From: Corinectria fuckeliana
Taxonomy: Eukaryota > Ascomycota > Sordariomycetes > Hypocreales > Nectriaceae
Length of the DNA stretch: 64,000 bases
Assembly: GCA_019137255.1 (NCBI GenBank)
Contig: WPDH01000060.1
Span: forward strand, 248,001-312,000
Direction: 5' to 3'
Both the position numbers and the translations under genes were made by a program. A model generated the notes under the pieces. That model was not told where the DNA came from. It saw only the letters and a program-made list of their open reading frames with translations, and ran no database searches. Below are positions 34,593-47,185 of the stretch, in pieces. Each line of letters begins with the position of its first letter. Positions within the stretch are counted from its first letter, which is position 1.

Positions 34593-36863
34593 CGACGGGT
34601 GGCAGACGGTGATGGTGGGGTTGCTCAGGACGCGAAATGATGCCCAAACGGTCGATATGCGCCCTGGCTCATGCCGACAACAGGATAAGAGGAATCGGAG
34701 TGAACAACAGTAGTATGAAATGCGGCGAGAAGCTGGCTGGAGGAGTCGGTTTCTGTTCGGGTGCGGAAGGGAGGCCGACGGACGATGTCTTGCGGGAGAA
34801 GACAAGATATGCTGCAGGATTGGGGATAGAATGACGAGCTGATGTTTGGGTGGCACAGGTACTAGGAAGGTACAGTTGCAGTGGAGTGTCTTGGGGGGGA
34901 TTGACGGTGTGAGCTGGCCCCTCAGCTCGGCTCATCGCAGGACACCAAAGGGACGGCGACTGCTTGCAGGGTCAACTTCGTATTCCTGCCAGACTAGCAA
35001 GTACATTAAGTCAATTAGATACCTACCTATTTGCCATTCATTCAAAGGGCACAACACTGCTCCGTCGTCTTTCTGGCACGTCCTCCCTGCGGTCAACCGA
35101 CGAGCTAAGTTCCTTTTTATGACCTAGGACAGACCTGAAGCTGGTACAAGGGCGGTACAAGATCCAGGGCTACTCGATTAAGGTGAAGGGCAGGATGCCC
35201 GCTGGAGCCCGAGCCTGACTGAGCCTGAACCAGCCGCCCCCCCAACCAAGAAACATGAAACGGGAATGGAACAAATCTCGAAGGTCCTCGTCGACCACAT
35301 CCTAATAGCCTTAAACCAAAGAACCATAGAAAGCTCCGGTGTGTCGAGTTCCCAAATACCTCAGCCTATGTACCAACCTGAATAAGGCCACGGAATCCAG
35401 GGAGGCCACCGATCGGTTTAAGTGAGGGAACAGTTGAAGGCCAATAGACGTTGGTAGAATCCAATGCTTGCACTGACTTCGACCCCATTTTGCTCCCTCC
35501 TCCAACTCTTTTGTGAGCGTCGGCGAATGATAAAACCCAAGCCCCAGTTGTGACCAAAGTGTGGCGGCGCCTAATCGTTTTATCATCCGTCCCCGGAACC
35601 TGGAACCTGCCAAGCGTTTAACTTGGAGTAACACACTTGACCGACTGTAGTAGATGTCTTAAAAGTTGGTGGCAGACAAAACAACATCTAAAGTCAGAGC
35701 CATCTTACTGTACTTTAGCGCTTGGGGTCAAGCCCGATAATGCTTCTCGGGATTCTACGTCAGTGTGAATTATTCCTGTTTTTATTCCTTTGTTTGTTTC
35801 GGCGGCGCGGAGTGGCAGTCTTACCTGAGGTGAGGTGTTGGCCGGCTATGCTCGCGACTCCATGACTGTTGCAGTAAAGAAACATATGTTCACCTCATTA
35901 CCTCTTAGATACGATTTCGTATTCAAGTACGGATATTAGTGCTTGAAGCTGCACGCCTCTCTTGCTGATTCACCCGGCCGTTATTTACATACTACCTACT
36001 GACAATGCAATGTAAGCAAATCTACTTATGTCGTCTCTCAGCCACAGTTGGCACGCGTGGGCCGTGTCATTGCCACAGCCTCAGGAAGTCAGCTGCATGC
36101 TGTTCTCGTGTTCAAGGCATCACGACTCAGAAATCAGGATATGCTCACGAGGACGCGTATATCACACGCGCACGTGCATCCGTATCTTGCCATTCAGTAC
36201 TCGCATGAGTCGGCGCCTGTGACAATGCCTGTGGTCTAGGGTGGCTGCCCATCGCTACACAAGGCAAACTCTAGTCTCGTTCAGCAAGGCCTCTTAAGAG
36301 AAACAACTTCAAAAGATTGCTTATCTCCCTGGTAGACCACTAGACGCCGATGATTGGGTGAGAAAGTAGGTAGACTTACTCATGCCCCGCTTGACCCATG
36401 AACGATCAACAACAGTAGTCTACTACAAAGTACATAGACCTACATACGTACGTGCCTCCGAGTCGGGATCTGACTTTGAAGTTCGAGCGATGGGAGACGG
36501 AACCTCGACCAGGAGGGTTGGAAGACCCTGCAAGCGCCCTCTGAGTCTGGCAATCTGGCAGCGAACTTGCAACAGGCTACCTATGAGACCGCCATTGGCG
36601 CCGTTTGCTATAGGCGCCGTTGGACCCTAGTAGCAATGAACCACACCCCGGCTCCGGGCTGTTTCATCGATGGATGGAGGTTCTTCACTCCGCCAATTTC
36701 AGCAGTGGAGGAGCACGGTGCCGCTCCTTTGATCGGTATGGACTATTACTGGATCCGAATTTAGTCGCACAGTGGCGAGTGAGTGACTTTGATGATTTTA
36801 ACCATCCCGTCGGCCGGATGTCCTGAATGGGTAGACATCATCCCAGCAATGGAGGACAACACA
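34593..36863. other. intergenic region upstream of the Munc13-like gene
   Basis: 2.3 kb with no supported gene. Several short overlapping frames near 36000-36830 look like chance frames. It ends at the MULE target site. Confidence 0.5.
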
Positions 36864-36872
36864 GTACTTCGT
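36864..36872. other. left target-site duplication of the MULE
   Basis: GTACTTCGT, repeated exactly at 40345-40353 on the other side of the element. Nine bases is typical of Mutator-like insertions. The repeat is also part of the recurrent GTACTTCGTAC motif. Confidence 0.85.
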
Positions 36873-39800
36873 GACCACGGAATTAGAGACACCTCTGGCC
36901 GGGGAAACCACACCTCCTAACCTAATCGAGGAAAGTGCAGTCCCACCCAAATTATATGATAACACCCTCCGTTGGATTCAGACCCCCAGAGCCTTATTAC
37001 CTAGCAACAGACCCCCTAGAGCCTGTTAGCCGGGCACCAGATTTAACCGAGCCTTTACCAGGTAATTCTGTCAGCTAAAGCAACAGCAAAAAACGCGCTT
37101 TTCGCCGCGTTAGAAAACGCATATAAAGGTTGGTTAAATAGCTGACTTTCCGGAAAGTTATCATATTATAGGTGTAGCTAGGGTTCTGCTAGGTAATTTA
37201 GTTAAGCTGAGCTTTTGCTAGGTAATAGTAATATTAAAAAAAACAGCGAAAATCGCGTAATTAAGCTGCCTAGTAAAATGACCCGCCGGGTGGCTATAGT
37301 GGCTATGACCACAGCTGTGAAGGCTTAGGCAGATAGCTACTTAGAACAGCCAGGTTTGCAGGGGATAAGAAGGGAGTTAGACCACTAAAATTGTATATAT
37401 TAACACTCTATAATCCTCCTCCGTACAAAGAAACGCCTAACTACTAGTCTCCTAGCGCCTAAGCTGACAGCAGGGCGATTAAGGGTAGTAATAGTGGTGC
37501 TAGGGCTGCCGCTAAAGCTACCGCTAAAGCTGCTACTATTACTATAGTAGCTGTATCTTATAATACTATTACTACTGCTCTTAGCTCTCTTAATTCTGTC
37601 GCTAAGGTATCTAGCGGCTAACTCTTATAAGGTCGCTTCTAGCTGCCTATACCTGTTTTTGCCTGTGTTTTTCCACTCTTCCTCTTTAAGGCTGTTAGGG
37701 CTAGTTTTAGGTTAGTTACTTCCTAAGCGCTTAGTATTTAGCTAGATAGTGCGGTTAGGGAGCTCAGGTTAGTCAGGATAGTTAAGAAGGCAGGGTTTTT
37801 AGAGTCTGGGATTAGGATTAGCAGATTACGAATTTTACTATGTTTTTTAATAATAAGAGGGTTAGGTTCTAATCGTTTAGAGAGTATTACCTCTTGCCTT
37901 AGCTGCCAGCTTATATTAGCTACTTAGATTATTAAAGAGGTAAGGATTTATATATAGTATTAGTATATAGCTACTAGTACTAATTAATAAGTTTAAGCGG
38001 TAAAAATAGCTCTCTTTTTATATAAGGAAGTAACTTATAACTATAAGGTAATCCCTACTAGGCTTAAAAAGATCTCTTATATGCTAGCAGGGTAGTCTAC
38101 TTAGTAAGTGACCTTTATATAAGATAAGCCTGCTTACATATTAACTCTAGGGCATACTAACTAACTAGAAAAATCAGGCTGCTAAGTATAAGGACCTTCT
38201 CTTAATATATGTATTTAAATAACATCTGCTTCTAAAACTTAATATTATAGTTGCGTTCTTAAATATATAATAATTCCCGAATTTATTACTTAAGCTTATA
38301 TAAATCGCAGAACCTGTTTAATAATAGGACCTTAAGTTAGCTATAAGAGCTTTTAGTGTGAGATATTAAGTGTTAGCTGAAATTCTAGCTCTAACAGGTG
38401 TGAAAATAGGCAAATTAGAGCTGCTCTAGGATGTAAGTTACTTAGAGGTAGTTAATAATATCTAATTACTAGCTTATTAGCTAAAATAGTATATAAAAAG
38501 AGTGAGAAAGTAATAGACCTTCTTGTGAGGTAAACTTAGAGCAGAAAAGCTACTAATTTAACCAGAAAAGAGCCTCTATGCTAGTATACACTATAGTAGC
38601 CTAGGCTTTAATAATACTATTAGCAGTCTTAGAATACTTATAAGGTTATAGTGTAACACTTAGCGTAATAATTTGCGGATTTAAATATTATAAGGTAACT
38701 TAGGATATATTACTTCTTACTAAAGCTGCTACCTTCTTAAAGGTAGTGTTATTAGTCATATTAGGAAGAGACTATTATAGCTATAAAGCTACTATAGCTG
38801 CCTCTTAAGTAATATCTTCTTTTATATACCTTATAAGCTTATATCTCTTAAGGCTATCTAGCTACTTCTTCTTAATATTTAGTATAATATTCTTTATAAT
38901 ATACCACAGGTAAATTTGCTACTAAGTAGTATTAAAGATGTTATTAGCTATGTTCTTAAGAGCAATATTAAAATCTGTAATAATAATATTAGAAAAGGGG
39001 ATATTAGCTTTTAATATAATAGTATATAGCTATATTAGTAGCTACTTATAGCTTAGGGTATCCTCCTAAGAGGTAAGACTAAAAGCTATATTAAAGCTAG
39101 TATAAAGTATAGTTAGGGCTATCACCTAGAAGAGAGGGAGGTTAAAATAGTTAACCTAATATATATTATCTATTAAGAGAAGCTCTAGGTTACACTTTCA
39201 CTTTTATATAGTAGTATTATAGATCTAAAAAACACAAATTAATCTACCTTTATAGTTATAATTAACTATAAAGTGATAGATATTATCACCTCTAGTAAGA
39301 ACCTTAAGAAACACTTATATAGATATATAAGGACTATACCTCTTATACTATAGCTTTCTTTAGATAACCTTTATATCCTGCTTAATAATCTTAAGCTTAG
39401 AGTGCTTAAAAGTAATTTAGCAGGTGATTTCCTAAGCGGTAATTCGCTAAGAGCTTAATCAGTTAGTAATAAGCTTCTTAAGCTTCTTAAGGCTAAACAT
39501 AATATATATCTATTAGTATAAATAGCAAGCTAAAAAATGCTTATAGTAAGGCTTATAGTTATAATTAGGGTGCTTAGGGCTCACAAAATAAGATAATATA
39601 GCTAGATCCTAAGAGATCTTAGCAGACTATAAGTATCTAATTTTCTTAGTAAAAAACCTATATTTCTTAATACTATCTGTTAACACCTTATACTTACCAC
39701 CCTAATTATATTATACCTATATATAAAGCACCTAGTCCTTTCTTAAAAAGCTATTATCTTTTCTTATATATGTTTTTATGATTCTAAAGCTATCTTTAGC

Positions 39801-40344
39801 CTAAGCTAGCTAGAGGGCTAAATATGTTTTATTATATGTTAAAAAAAACATAAAAAATAAGGTATTTATAGTAATAATAGAGAGTTAGTATATAGACTAC
39901 TTAAAGGCTTATAATAGTAATAATTTAGCAGGAAGGTAAGCAGAATTAAGTGTAAGAAGGTTATATTATATATATAAAGGAGGAAGAAATCTTATGCCTA
40001 TAGGCGCGGACAACAGGTTATTATTATAGAAGACTCTCACGTGCAGAAGAAGTAGGGCTAATATAGGTGTTAGTTAGTTAAAAATTCAGAAAAGTGGGGC
40101 TAATATAATTTAATTCGCTCTTTCTGATACGAAAAGCAGGGTCTGTTATTATTAATATGTAAAGCGCGATAAAAAAAGTGGGTCTTTGTTAATAGAAACT
40201 AGTGCTCTGGCTGAAGGTGTTATTAGGGGCGTTAATTATAGACAGAGAAGTAGGTGTACACCTAATTTAGGTGGGACTACACTTTCCTCGATTAGGTTAG
40301 GAGGTGTGGTTTCCCCGGCCAGAGGTGTCTCTAATTCCGTGGTC
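36873..40344 (-). mobile_element. decayed Mutator-like transposon (MULE)
   Basis: 3472 bp with 9-bp target duplications and inverted repeats of about 82 bp (36873-36954 and 40263-40344) starting GACCACGGAATTAGAG. The repeats differ only in their inner 20 bases, where CA reads TA and CC reads CT in the right copy. The interior is strongly AT-rich and encodes a transposase relic on the minus strand. I found no intact frame. Confidence 0.9.
38700..39850 (-). pseudogene. MULE transposase relic
   Basis: Boundaries are approximate. On the minus strand, near 39190-39130, the translation reads LLLIDNIY, a stop, VNYFNLPLF, a stop, VIALT. This matches the MULE signature with the first catalytic Asp (LLIDgTY..NrFnlPLl..i). 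Further on, near 38975, IIITDFNIALKNIANNIF carries the second Asp, and LWYIIKN (near 38900) corresponds to the usual C..WH motif with His changed to Tyr and Cys to Tyr. Stops replace Gln or Arg codons, and the changes fit C-to-T and G-to-A transitions. It is non-functional. Confidence 0.82.
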
Positions 40345-40353
40345 GTACTTCGT
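40345..40353. other. right target-site duplication of the MULE
   Basis: GTACTTCGT, identical to 36864-36872. Confidence 0.85.
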
Positions 40354-41905
40354 ATACATAGCAGTAACGTGTATTCGTAAGTAATACTCAAAGATGGAAC
40401 ATGTACTTTACCTTCGACAGAGCAGATATGAGATTCAACTAAATCTCAACGATGCCACCAAATCGACCCAAGCAGAGTCCCATCTCCAGTCTCCAGTTTC
40501 CCGTTTCCCGTCTCGAATTCTCCATTGTGCAGCAGCTCACGCACCACCCACCCGCACAGAGAAGCCTAGGCCCTGGCCCGAACCCACCTGAGCCTGATCA
40601 GGGCTAGGGAGAAACTACATATGTACGAAGTACCAACCTGCGACCCCTCCAGAGCATGGGGATGGGTACGAAGTTGTCGCGCTTGACGCCGAGGACAACA
40701 AAACAACGAACCAGGCATGTACTTCGTAGACAATGAATGGGGTCATGAACGAATAAAAGGGTGAGTGATTGAACGAATTAGTGAACGAAAATACCCCGGT
40801 TCCCTGCGCGGTGCATGCGCACTGTACATAACATAAGTACATACATGCATTCTGCATTCTGCCTAGGTACGTAGTAGTAAGCGTGCTTTTACCTGCAGAT
40901 GTCCGCCGAGTGTCCAACTTGGTATTATCCTCCACCACACTTGTTATTATTATTGGATTGGATGCCTCCTCCATCTCGTCGCTATCTAACTTACCTGCGA
41001 CATCCCTGGGAGCCTTTCTGGGACCAACGTAGGATTGATTTGCTCACCCATGCTTCTCCTGCTGCTTCTGGTTCTTCCGGTATTGCTGCTACTGGTCCGC
41101 GAGGGTCATCAGGCATTCTCCTCCTTCCCTTTCTGCCTGCTCTTCTCCCCCCCTCCCCTCGCTTCGTCGTCGTCCTCTTCCCCCTCTCACCCCTGTCTTG
41201 TCGACCACGTACCTACAGTAGTAGCATTCAACTGCGGACCTCTTCCCCGCCGGGGGCTTCTCGTCATCCATCCTTCCGCTTTCTCCTGCGCGCACGAATA
41301 TTCCTGCTCCGACTCCAACCATCGCTCCCTCCTGCGGTTACCTACTGGCCTACCTACCTACTTACCTACCTATCTACCTAGGTATCCCGTCGTCGAAAGC
41401 CTCGAAGCAGCAGCGCTCCACAGAGATTCAACAGTTGAAACCGCCTACGCGCGCCCACCTAAGTACTAAACGCCGCCACCGCCCACTGCTACGCCCGCCC
41501 CCTTCACCGGTTGGCTACGTTTTGGCTCGTGGCCCTTGGCTCAGAGAAGCTTGAACCCGACCCGCGACATCATCTTGCACAGTAACTACGTACCACGTAC
41601 TACGTACTAACAGCAGCGAGTGGGCCGCTCCGGTTGGCTCAGCGCCAGATGACGGTCCCCCCTGTCCCGCCCTGAGCCCCGCGCTACTAAGGTAGTCTCC
41701 TCCATCCTCCTGCTGCTACTGCTTGCTGCTGCGTGCGGTCACGGTGTCGTCGCTTGTCACCCGCCTGTCGCCTGCCGCTTGCCGCCTGTTTCGCTATCGT
41801 GCCGCCGTCTTAAAAAGATCCCGACAGCTGCTCGGCAGGCCGCCAGTCTGTCCGTCAGTCCCCGTTCCCCCCCCGTCACTCGCCGCCCTCCCAACTTGTC
41901 TCGAG
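40354..41905. other. intergenic region upstream of the ArfGAP gene
   Basis: 1.55 kb with no supported gene. It holds one exact and two near copies of GTACGAAGTAC within 110 bases (40623-40729), a CTAC/CCTA repeat (41350-41384) and a pyrimidine-rich stretch (41640-41900) that is probably the promoter and 5' leader. Confidence 0.5.
40623..40633. promoter_or_regulatory. GTACGAAGTAC motif cluster start
   Basis: Exact copy, with GTACGAAGTTG at 40666-40676 and GTACTTCGTAG at 40719-40729 close by. Confidence 0.4.
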
Positions 41906-44900
41906 ATGGGCATCGTCAGCAGCAAGCCCGACGATGGGGTAACTCTCCACCTGAGAGACCAGAATCGATGTACGATCGCGTTCCCCCGCCCTCCCGTTCT
42001 CTTCCTGCCCGCGCAGTTGCGATTCCTCCCACCACTCACGTCCATAACTGACCTGTATCGCCAGTGAGCATCACTTCCTTGGTCATCACAAATCCGCGGA
42101 AGCACAACACCGTAAACATCGTTCCCAATGCATTCCCAGCTTCTAGAGTATCCGTCCACCGACCCATCGGCGACACCGCTCCCGTTGAATTTGTTCAGGT
42201 TCGTTTGCGCCCTTCTTCGCTTCACCCCTCAGCGCCGCCGACGATGTTCGCGACCGCTTCTAACACCACATCTAGGATTCCGACCCCTCCAATCCGAACG
42301 CCCCCCCAAACTTCCTCCTCAAGCTAAGCAACGACGACGAACTCATATTTACCTTCACATTTGTATTGCGCCAGGGCAAGGGCGCCGTGCCCGCGAACCC
42401 TGACGCAAGACCTCTTCCCGTCGACACGAACATATTGGGCCTCACTTACGTCAATGCCTCTACCCCCAAGGAGGTCGAGAACCTCGTAACCCGCGAGTTT
42501 CACGCCGACCCAAATCTCCACAAGAACACAAACGTCGCTTTGGTAGGCGACTATTCCACGGGTGGCAGCCCATCGGTGTCGTTCGAGTGGACTTGGAAGT
42601 GGAAGCCACCCAGGATCACTGAGGACCGAGGCGGTGGTTGGAGGAACTCGTGTAGCGTATGCATCCATCATTTCCCTCCACATCAGTCTGTGCTGACCAG
42701 ATTTAGTTTGTCGAGTATGACCCTCGCGCCCATAGTCTGAACACCCTAGCGAGCTTCTCGTACTTCGTCACAGGTACACAAGCCCTTGTCGCCCGTCTCT
42801 CCCATGTCGATAGCGAGCTCACACACTTCTAGGCACACCCGCATCCTTGAGTCACCCTAATTCGCCCTCGCCCCCCTTCCTCCTGGCATCTCCGCCTAAG
42901 ATTCGAGTTGCCTCGGCCCAAACAGTCGATTCCCGCATGACGATCCCCGATATCGACGAGCCCGTGTCCCCTCTCCTACCCGCCTCCGAAGCGCCTATTA
43001 TCCAACCGCCTCTGTTACAAGAGCCGGTCAAAGTCGACGTTGCCTGTCCAAAGCCCACAGATGACGTTGCTGTCAGCGATGACGGACCCCTCTTCCGGGC
43101 TACTCTAAAGTCCTTGGAGCAAAAAACGGGCAATCTAAGGGTCCAGATGAAGAAGGTCTTAAAGAAGGCAGAGCACGCACACGGTTGTCAACAGGAAGCC
43201 AACGAAGCTTTCCTTGGCTTCGTCGACTCGTTGCGGGAGGTTTCATCCACTAATGCCAACGCAGTTCAGCCTGCTTTAGAGCACTATTTCGACAAAATTG
43301 CTCGGGAGATCCTATCATATGAGCGGCAAAACACCTTTAACCTTCAGAAGATAATTATCGAGCCCGTCACTAAGCTGTACCAAGTCGATATCAAACAGGC
43401 CGAGTCCAAGAAGCGGGACTTCGAGGAAGAGAGCAAAGACTACTACGCATATGTGTCACGGTACTTGGGCCAGCGACAGGACTCCGTCAAGGCTAAGAAA
43501 CTTGCCGACAGCGACTCCAAGTACCAAAACAAGCGACGCAACTTCGAGCTCAAGCGTTTCGACTATTCCAGCTTCATGCAAGATCTGCATGGCGGTCGCA
43601 AGGAACAGGAGGTGTTGTCGCACCTCACCAAGTTTGCCGATACCCAAACTCGAGGTTTCCTTGCCACCGCGAGGAAAATCGACGTTCTTTTGCCTCAACT
43701 TGAAGCGTTGTCTACTGAGGTCTTGGAGGCAGACAAGGAATATCAGTATCAGAGACGGGAGCGAGAGGAGAAGCGACGCCTTCTTGAAAAAAGCAATACC
43801 CCTTACAAGGAACCCGAGCAGTCCAGCACAACGAGCACAGTACCGATCGCGATAGGTTCCAACGGTCATGCGGGCAATACCTCGGATTCCGACCTGGGCC
43901 GTGCAGATAGCACAGGGTCCCAACTGGGGAATGCGCTTTCGGGTGGGTCTGGTGCCGGTGGTGTTGCTCAAGCTGCAGAGCTCTCCAGATCTCCAGGCAG
44001 TCTTGGGCAGTCATCGATGGGAAGCCCCGTGGTCCCATCCAAGTTCAAGGGCATCCGCGACCTTGAAGAACGGGATCCTACGCAGGCGACACTCGGTCAT
44101 CGAAAGGAAGGGCTTCTATGGGCCCTCAACCGACCTGGAGGACATGTGGACCCTCGAAACTTGAACAAGCAGGGTTGGCATAAGTGAGTGCTCCATTCTA
44201 GGCATTCAAATGCCACTGCTAACTGTGAATAGGTTCTGGATTGTGTTGGATCAAGGAAAGCTATCCGAGTATAGTAATTGGAAGCAGAAGCTCGATCTCC
44301 ACATGGACCCCATCGACCTCCGCATGGCATCAGTTCGAGAGGCCCGAAATGCCGAACGACGTTTTTGCTTCGAGGTCATTACACCCCATTTTAAGCGAGT
44401 TTACCAAGCTACATCAGAGGAAGATATGAACAGCTGGATCCTCTCCATCAACAATGCCCTGCAGAGTGCCATGGAAGGTCGCGCATACCAAGGCAAGCCG
44501 ACATCGTCTAACGGCGACTCGTCTCTTAAGAGGGACATCGGCTCAGTGCTCACTGGGAAAACGCAATCGGTGGGTCACGGGGCACATCACCCACATCACC
44601 CCAACTCCAACACCGGAGTGCCGAGTCGTAGGATCACGGTTGGTGCCCGGCCGACAGCAGTACGAACGGCCAGCTCTGGATACGACGAGAATCCGGACAG
44701 GCTCCTTCAGATGGTCCGGGACAACGATCAGGGCAACATGTGGTGCGCGGACTGCGGGTCTGGCTCGAAGGTGGAATGGGTATCCATCAACCTAGGCATC
44801 ATCCTTTGCATCGAGTGCAGTGGCATCCATCGGTCGCTGGGCACTCACATCAGCAAGGTGCGATCGCTCACGCTTGACATCAAGTCATTCACAGTCGATA

Positions 44901-45541
44901 TTGTCGAGCTCCTCCTGCTCATTGGCAACCGAGTGTCAAACATGGTATGGGAAGCCAGGTTGGACCAATCGTTGAAGCCAACCGTGCAAGCGACCCGGGA
45001 GCAACGGCTTCGGTTCATCACGGCAAAGTACGTCGATAGGGTCTTTGTTGAACCTATCTCACCAACGCTATCCCGATATGGAACCCCAGACGAGACACTC
45101 TTGGCAGCCATTAAGAAGAATGAGATTCAGCAGGTGCTCTATGCTTTGGCGCTGGGGGCGAAGCCCAACACGGTCGACAAGATGAGGGGCACCCATGCCG
45201 TCTGGCTGGCTCTCGCCGCAGCTGACCCGGCAGCCCCTTCGCAGACCTCCGGGCAGACGGCCGAGTCGGATGGAAAACCTGTGCCGTTCCCAGTGGCTGA
45301 GCTGCTGGTTCAGAACGGAGCCGAGATCCCTACGACCATGCCAGCATTTCCCTTGGGACGCTTCGCGCAGTTGTATGTGGAGCAGAAGCGAGGACGGATC
45401 ACCGGATCGGGCGACGCAGTGCCCTCGCTGCCTTCTAACATGAGTGCAGCGGAAAAGCTGCAACGCGAAAAGGAGGCCCGTTTGCAAAAGCGAGTCAGCA
45501 CAGGGGGTAGACTGGCCAGGTCTTCAATCCCTGAGAAATAG
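41906..45541 (+). CDS. BAR-PH-ArfGAP protein (ACAP/centaurin type)
   Basis: Six exons: 41906-41969, 42065-42198, 42276-42656, 42707-42773, 42833-44183 and 44233-45541 (1101 residues). The N-terminal about 210 residues form a conserved fungal region (DQNRLSITSLVITNPRKHN, EFVQDSDPSNPNAPP) of unknown fold. A BAR-type coiled coil follows at about 285-500, then a Ser/Gly-rich linker, a PH domain near 650-750 (WHKFWIVLDQGKL ... MNSWILSINNAL) and an ArfGAP zinc finger with C837, C840, C858, C861 and the catalytic Arg in IHRSLG (R866). A short ankyrin-like helix pair (LLAAIKKNEIQQVLYALALG) ends the fold. It should sense membrane curvature and phosphoinositides and stimulate GTP hydrolysis on Arf at endosome, Golgi or plasma membrane. 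All donors and acceptors keep phase; intron 1 uses GTACGA. Confidence 0.92.
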
Positions 45542-46740
45542 GAGCCCAGATTCTAGGATCGACTGGCGGGCTTCGGTCTCTGCTACCACCTGTACGAACT
45601 ACCCCGGCTGAGGAGCTGGGAGAGTGAATAACTTTTGATTTGATGGCGACGGCTACATTTTCATGATGACGAACGGCGGGCAATCTTGACTGGAGGACGG
45701 CGGGCGCAGGGAGTTCTACGGCGTTGGAGATGGCTTTTCCGTTTCACTACCAGCGGGAAGACCAGTGTTGAAGTGGTGGCGGTCAGAGACACAGAAACAC
45801 AGACAACGCCCGCGCGTGCGCAAGAGAGGTAGACGGGACGGAGACACATTTATAGGTAGTTGACGAGACGGAGGCGCTGCTCGTCCATGCGGGCCAATAG
45901 GTAGTTGGGTCTGGCGAGTTTGGATAGGGGATTACACAGTGGAGGGTATGGATATTGAATAATGGTAATGCCGATGCATATTTGAGAACCCTCGTAATCA
46001 AGACATGCGATTCGTAGAGAAGGTTCGAAGCTGTGAAGGGATCAGATTTGGAACACTGCGCACCGCACCGGCCGGTATGACTTTGACGAGTTGTTTTGTT
46101 TAAGAGGTAGATAGCTATACATCTGTTGACTCCTGATGACTCTCAAGTAGTGACGCGTGATGAAATGAAAGCTCATGCTGGCGTTGAACGTGACTAATAA
46201 TAGACAAGTGACTTGGGGTGACTTGGGGTGACTTGGGATGACGACATGATACTTAGTAGTTCTTGGGATTGGTTTAGATAACGGACGAGCAGGTGACTGT
46301 GGCAGCCCGCATGTTAACGATAAGGCACGTCATTATTGCTTGAAGGAGTAGTCATAGAAGGGTAGCTTAAGAGGTCTCAATTGATGAGTGACACAGGCAG
46401 GTGACTTGGACTTGCCGAGTCTGTTCAAATATATAGTACCTACTCTGTACCTACGGTAAAGTTACCAGTGGGTGATTTCAGCGGGGATACCTACGTACTT
46501 GATTAGGTACTTACTTAGTGATCGATTTTAGTGGGCACCTACTTGCCGCATGGAGCCCTGTTCTGTCCTGCTGCGGCCCTCAACTTACCCAGCCCAGGAG
46601 ACGATGAACTGCGCCAGCGTCTGCCTAATAACTAAGTAGGTACTTAGGTAGGTATCTAACTTAACTATACTTATGTTTGAGTGATGGATGGTATGGATGG
46701 ATGTTGCTAAGCCACGGACTAGAAAGCTCGTGCTACGTGC
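45542..46740. other. intergenic region downstream of the ArfGAP gene
   Basis: No supported gene. It includes a three-fold GTGACTTGGG repeat near 46206-46240 and a near-copy of the recurrent motif (GTACGAACTAC, 45592-45602). Confidence 0.5.
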
Positions 46741-46742
46741 TA

Positions 46743-47185
46743 CAGTGGGCGTGCAAAAGTTCCGACAATATGCCCATTTTACACCAAAAGGGTCAGCTTT
46801 TAAATAGTAATAAAATAATCTATATAAATAATATTAGTATTCTTAAAGTACTAATATTAAGTTAGATCTAAATCTACTAAATAGCTTATTTAGAATTTAA
46901 AGTATATTTATATAGGTTTAATTATCAATTTATAAAATACTCTTTTTTTAGTTACTTATTTAACTTTTACTACTAAAAAGAAAATAAAGATAAAATAAGA
47001 TCTATAAGGTATTTAATTAAAAGAAAAATATAGTAGTAGTAAATAGCTAAAGTAATATATAACCCTAATTTTTAAAGTATTTTATATTAGGTATTACATC
47101 CTTTATAATCAGATTTAAAATATAGTAATAAAATAAGTACTACAAGTGGGCCTTTTTAAGTTGTCGGAACTTTTGCACACCACTG
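46743..47185. mobile_element. MITE of the Tc1/mariner type
   Basis: 443 bp flanked by TA on both sides (46741-46742, 47186-47187). Terminal inverted repeats of about 25 bp read CAGTGG(GC/T)GTGCAAAAGTTCC and end at GACAA. The arms differ by a small indel near position 7. The interior is about 80% A/T by eye and has no coding frame. The tips share CAGTGG and GTGCA.AAAGT with the larger Tc1-like element at 24179, suggesting a related mobilising transposase. Confidence 0.87.

Noticed and set aside
40186..40380. short ORF spanning the right end of the MULE
   Set aside because: It crosses the transposon terminus and the target duplication, so it cannot be an old gene.
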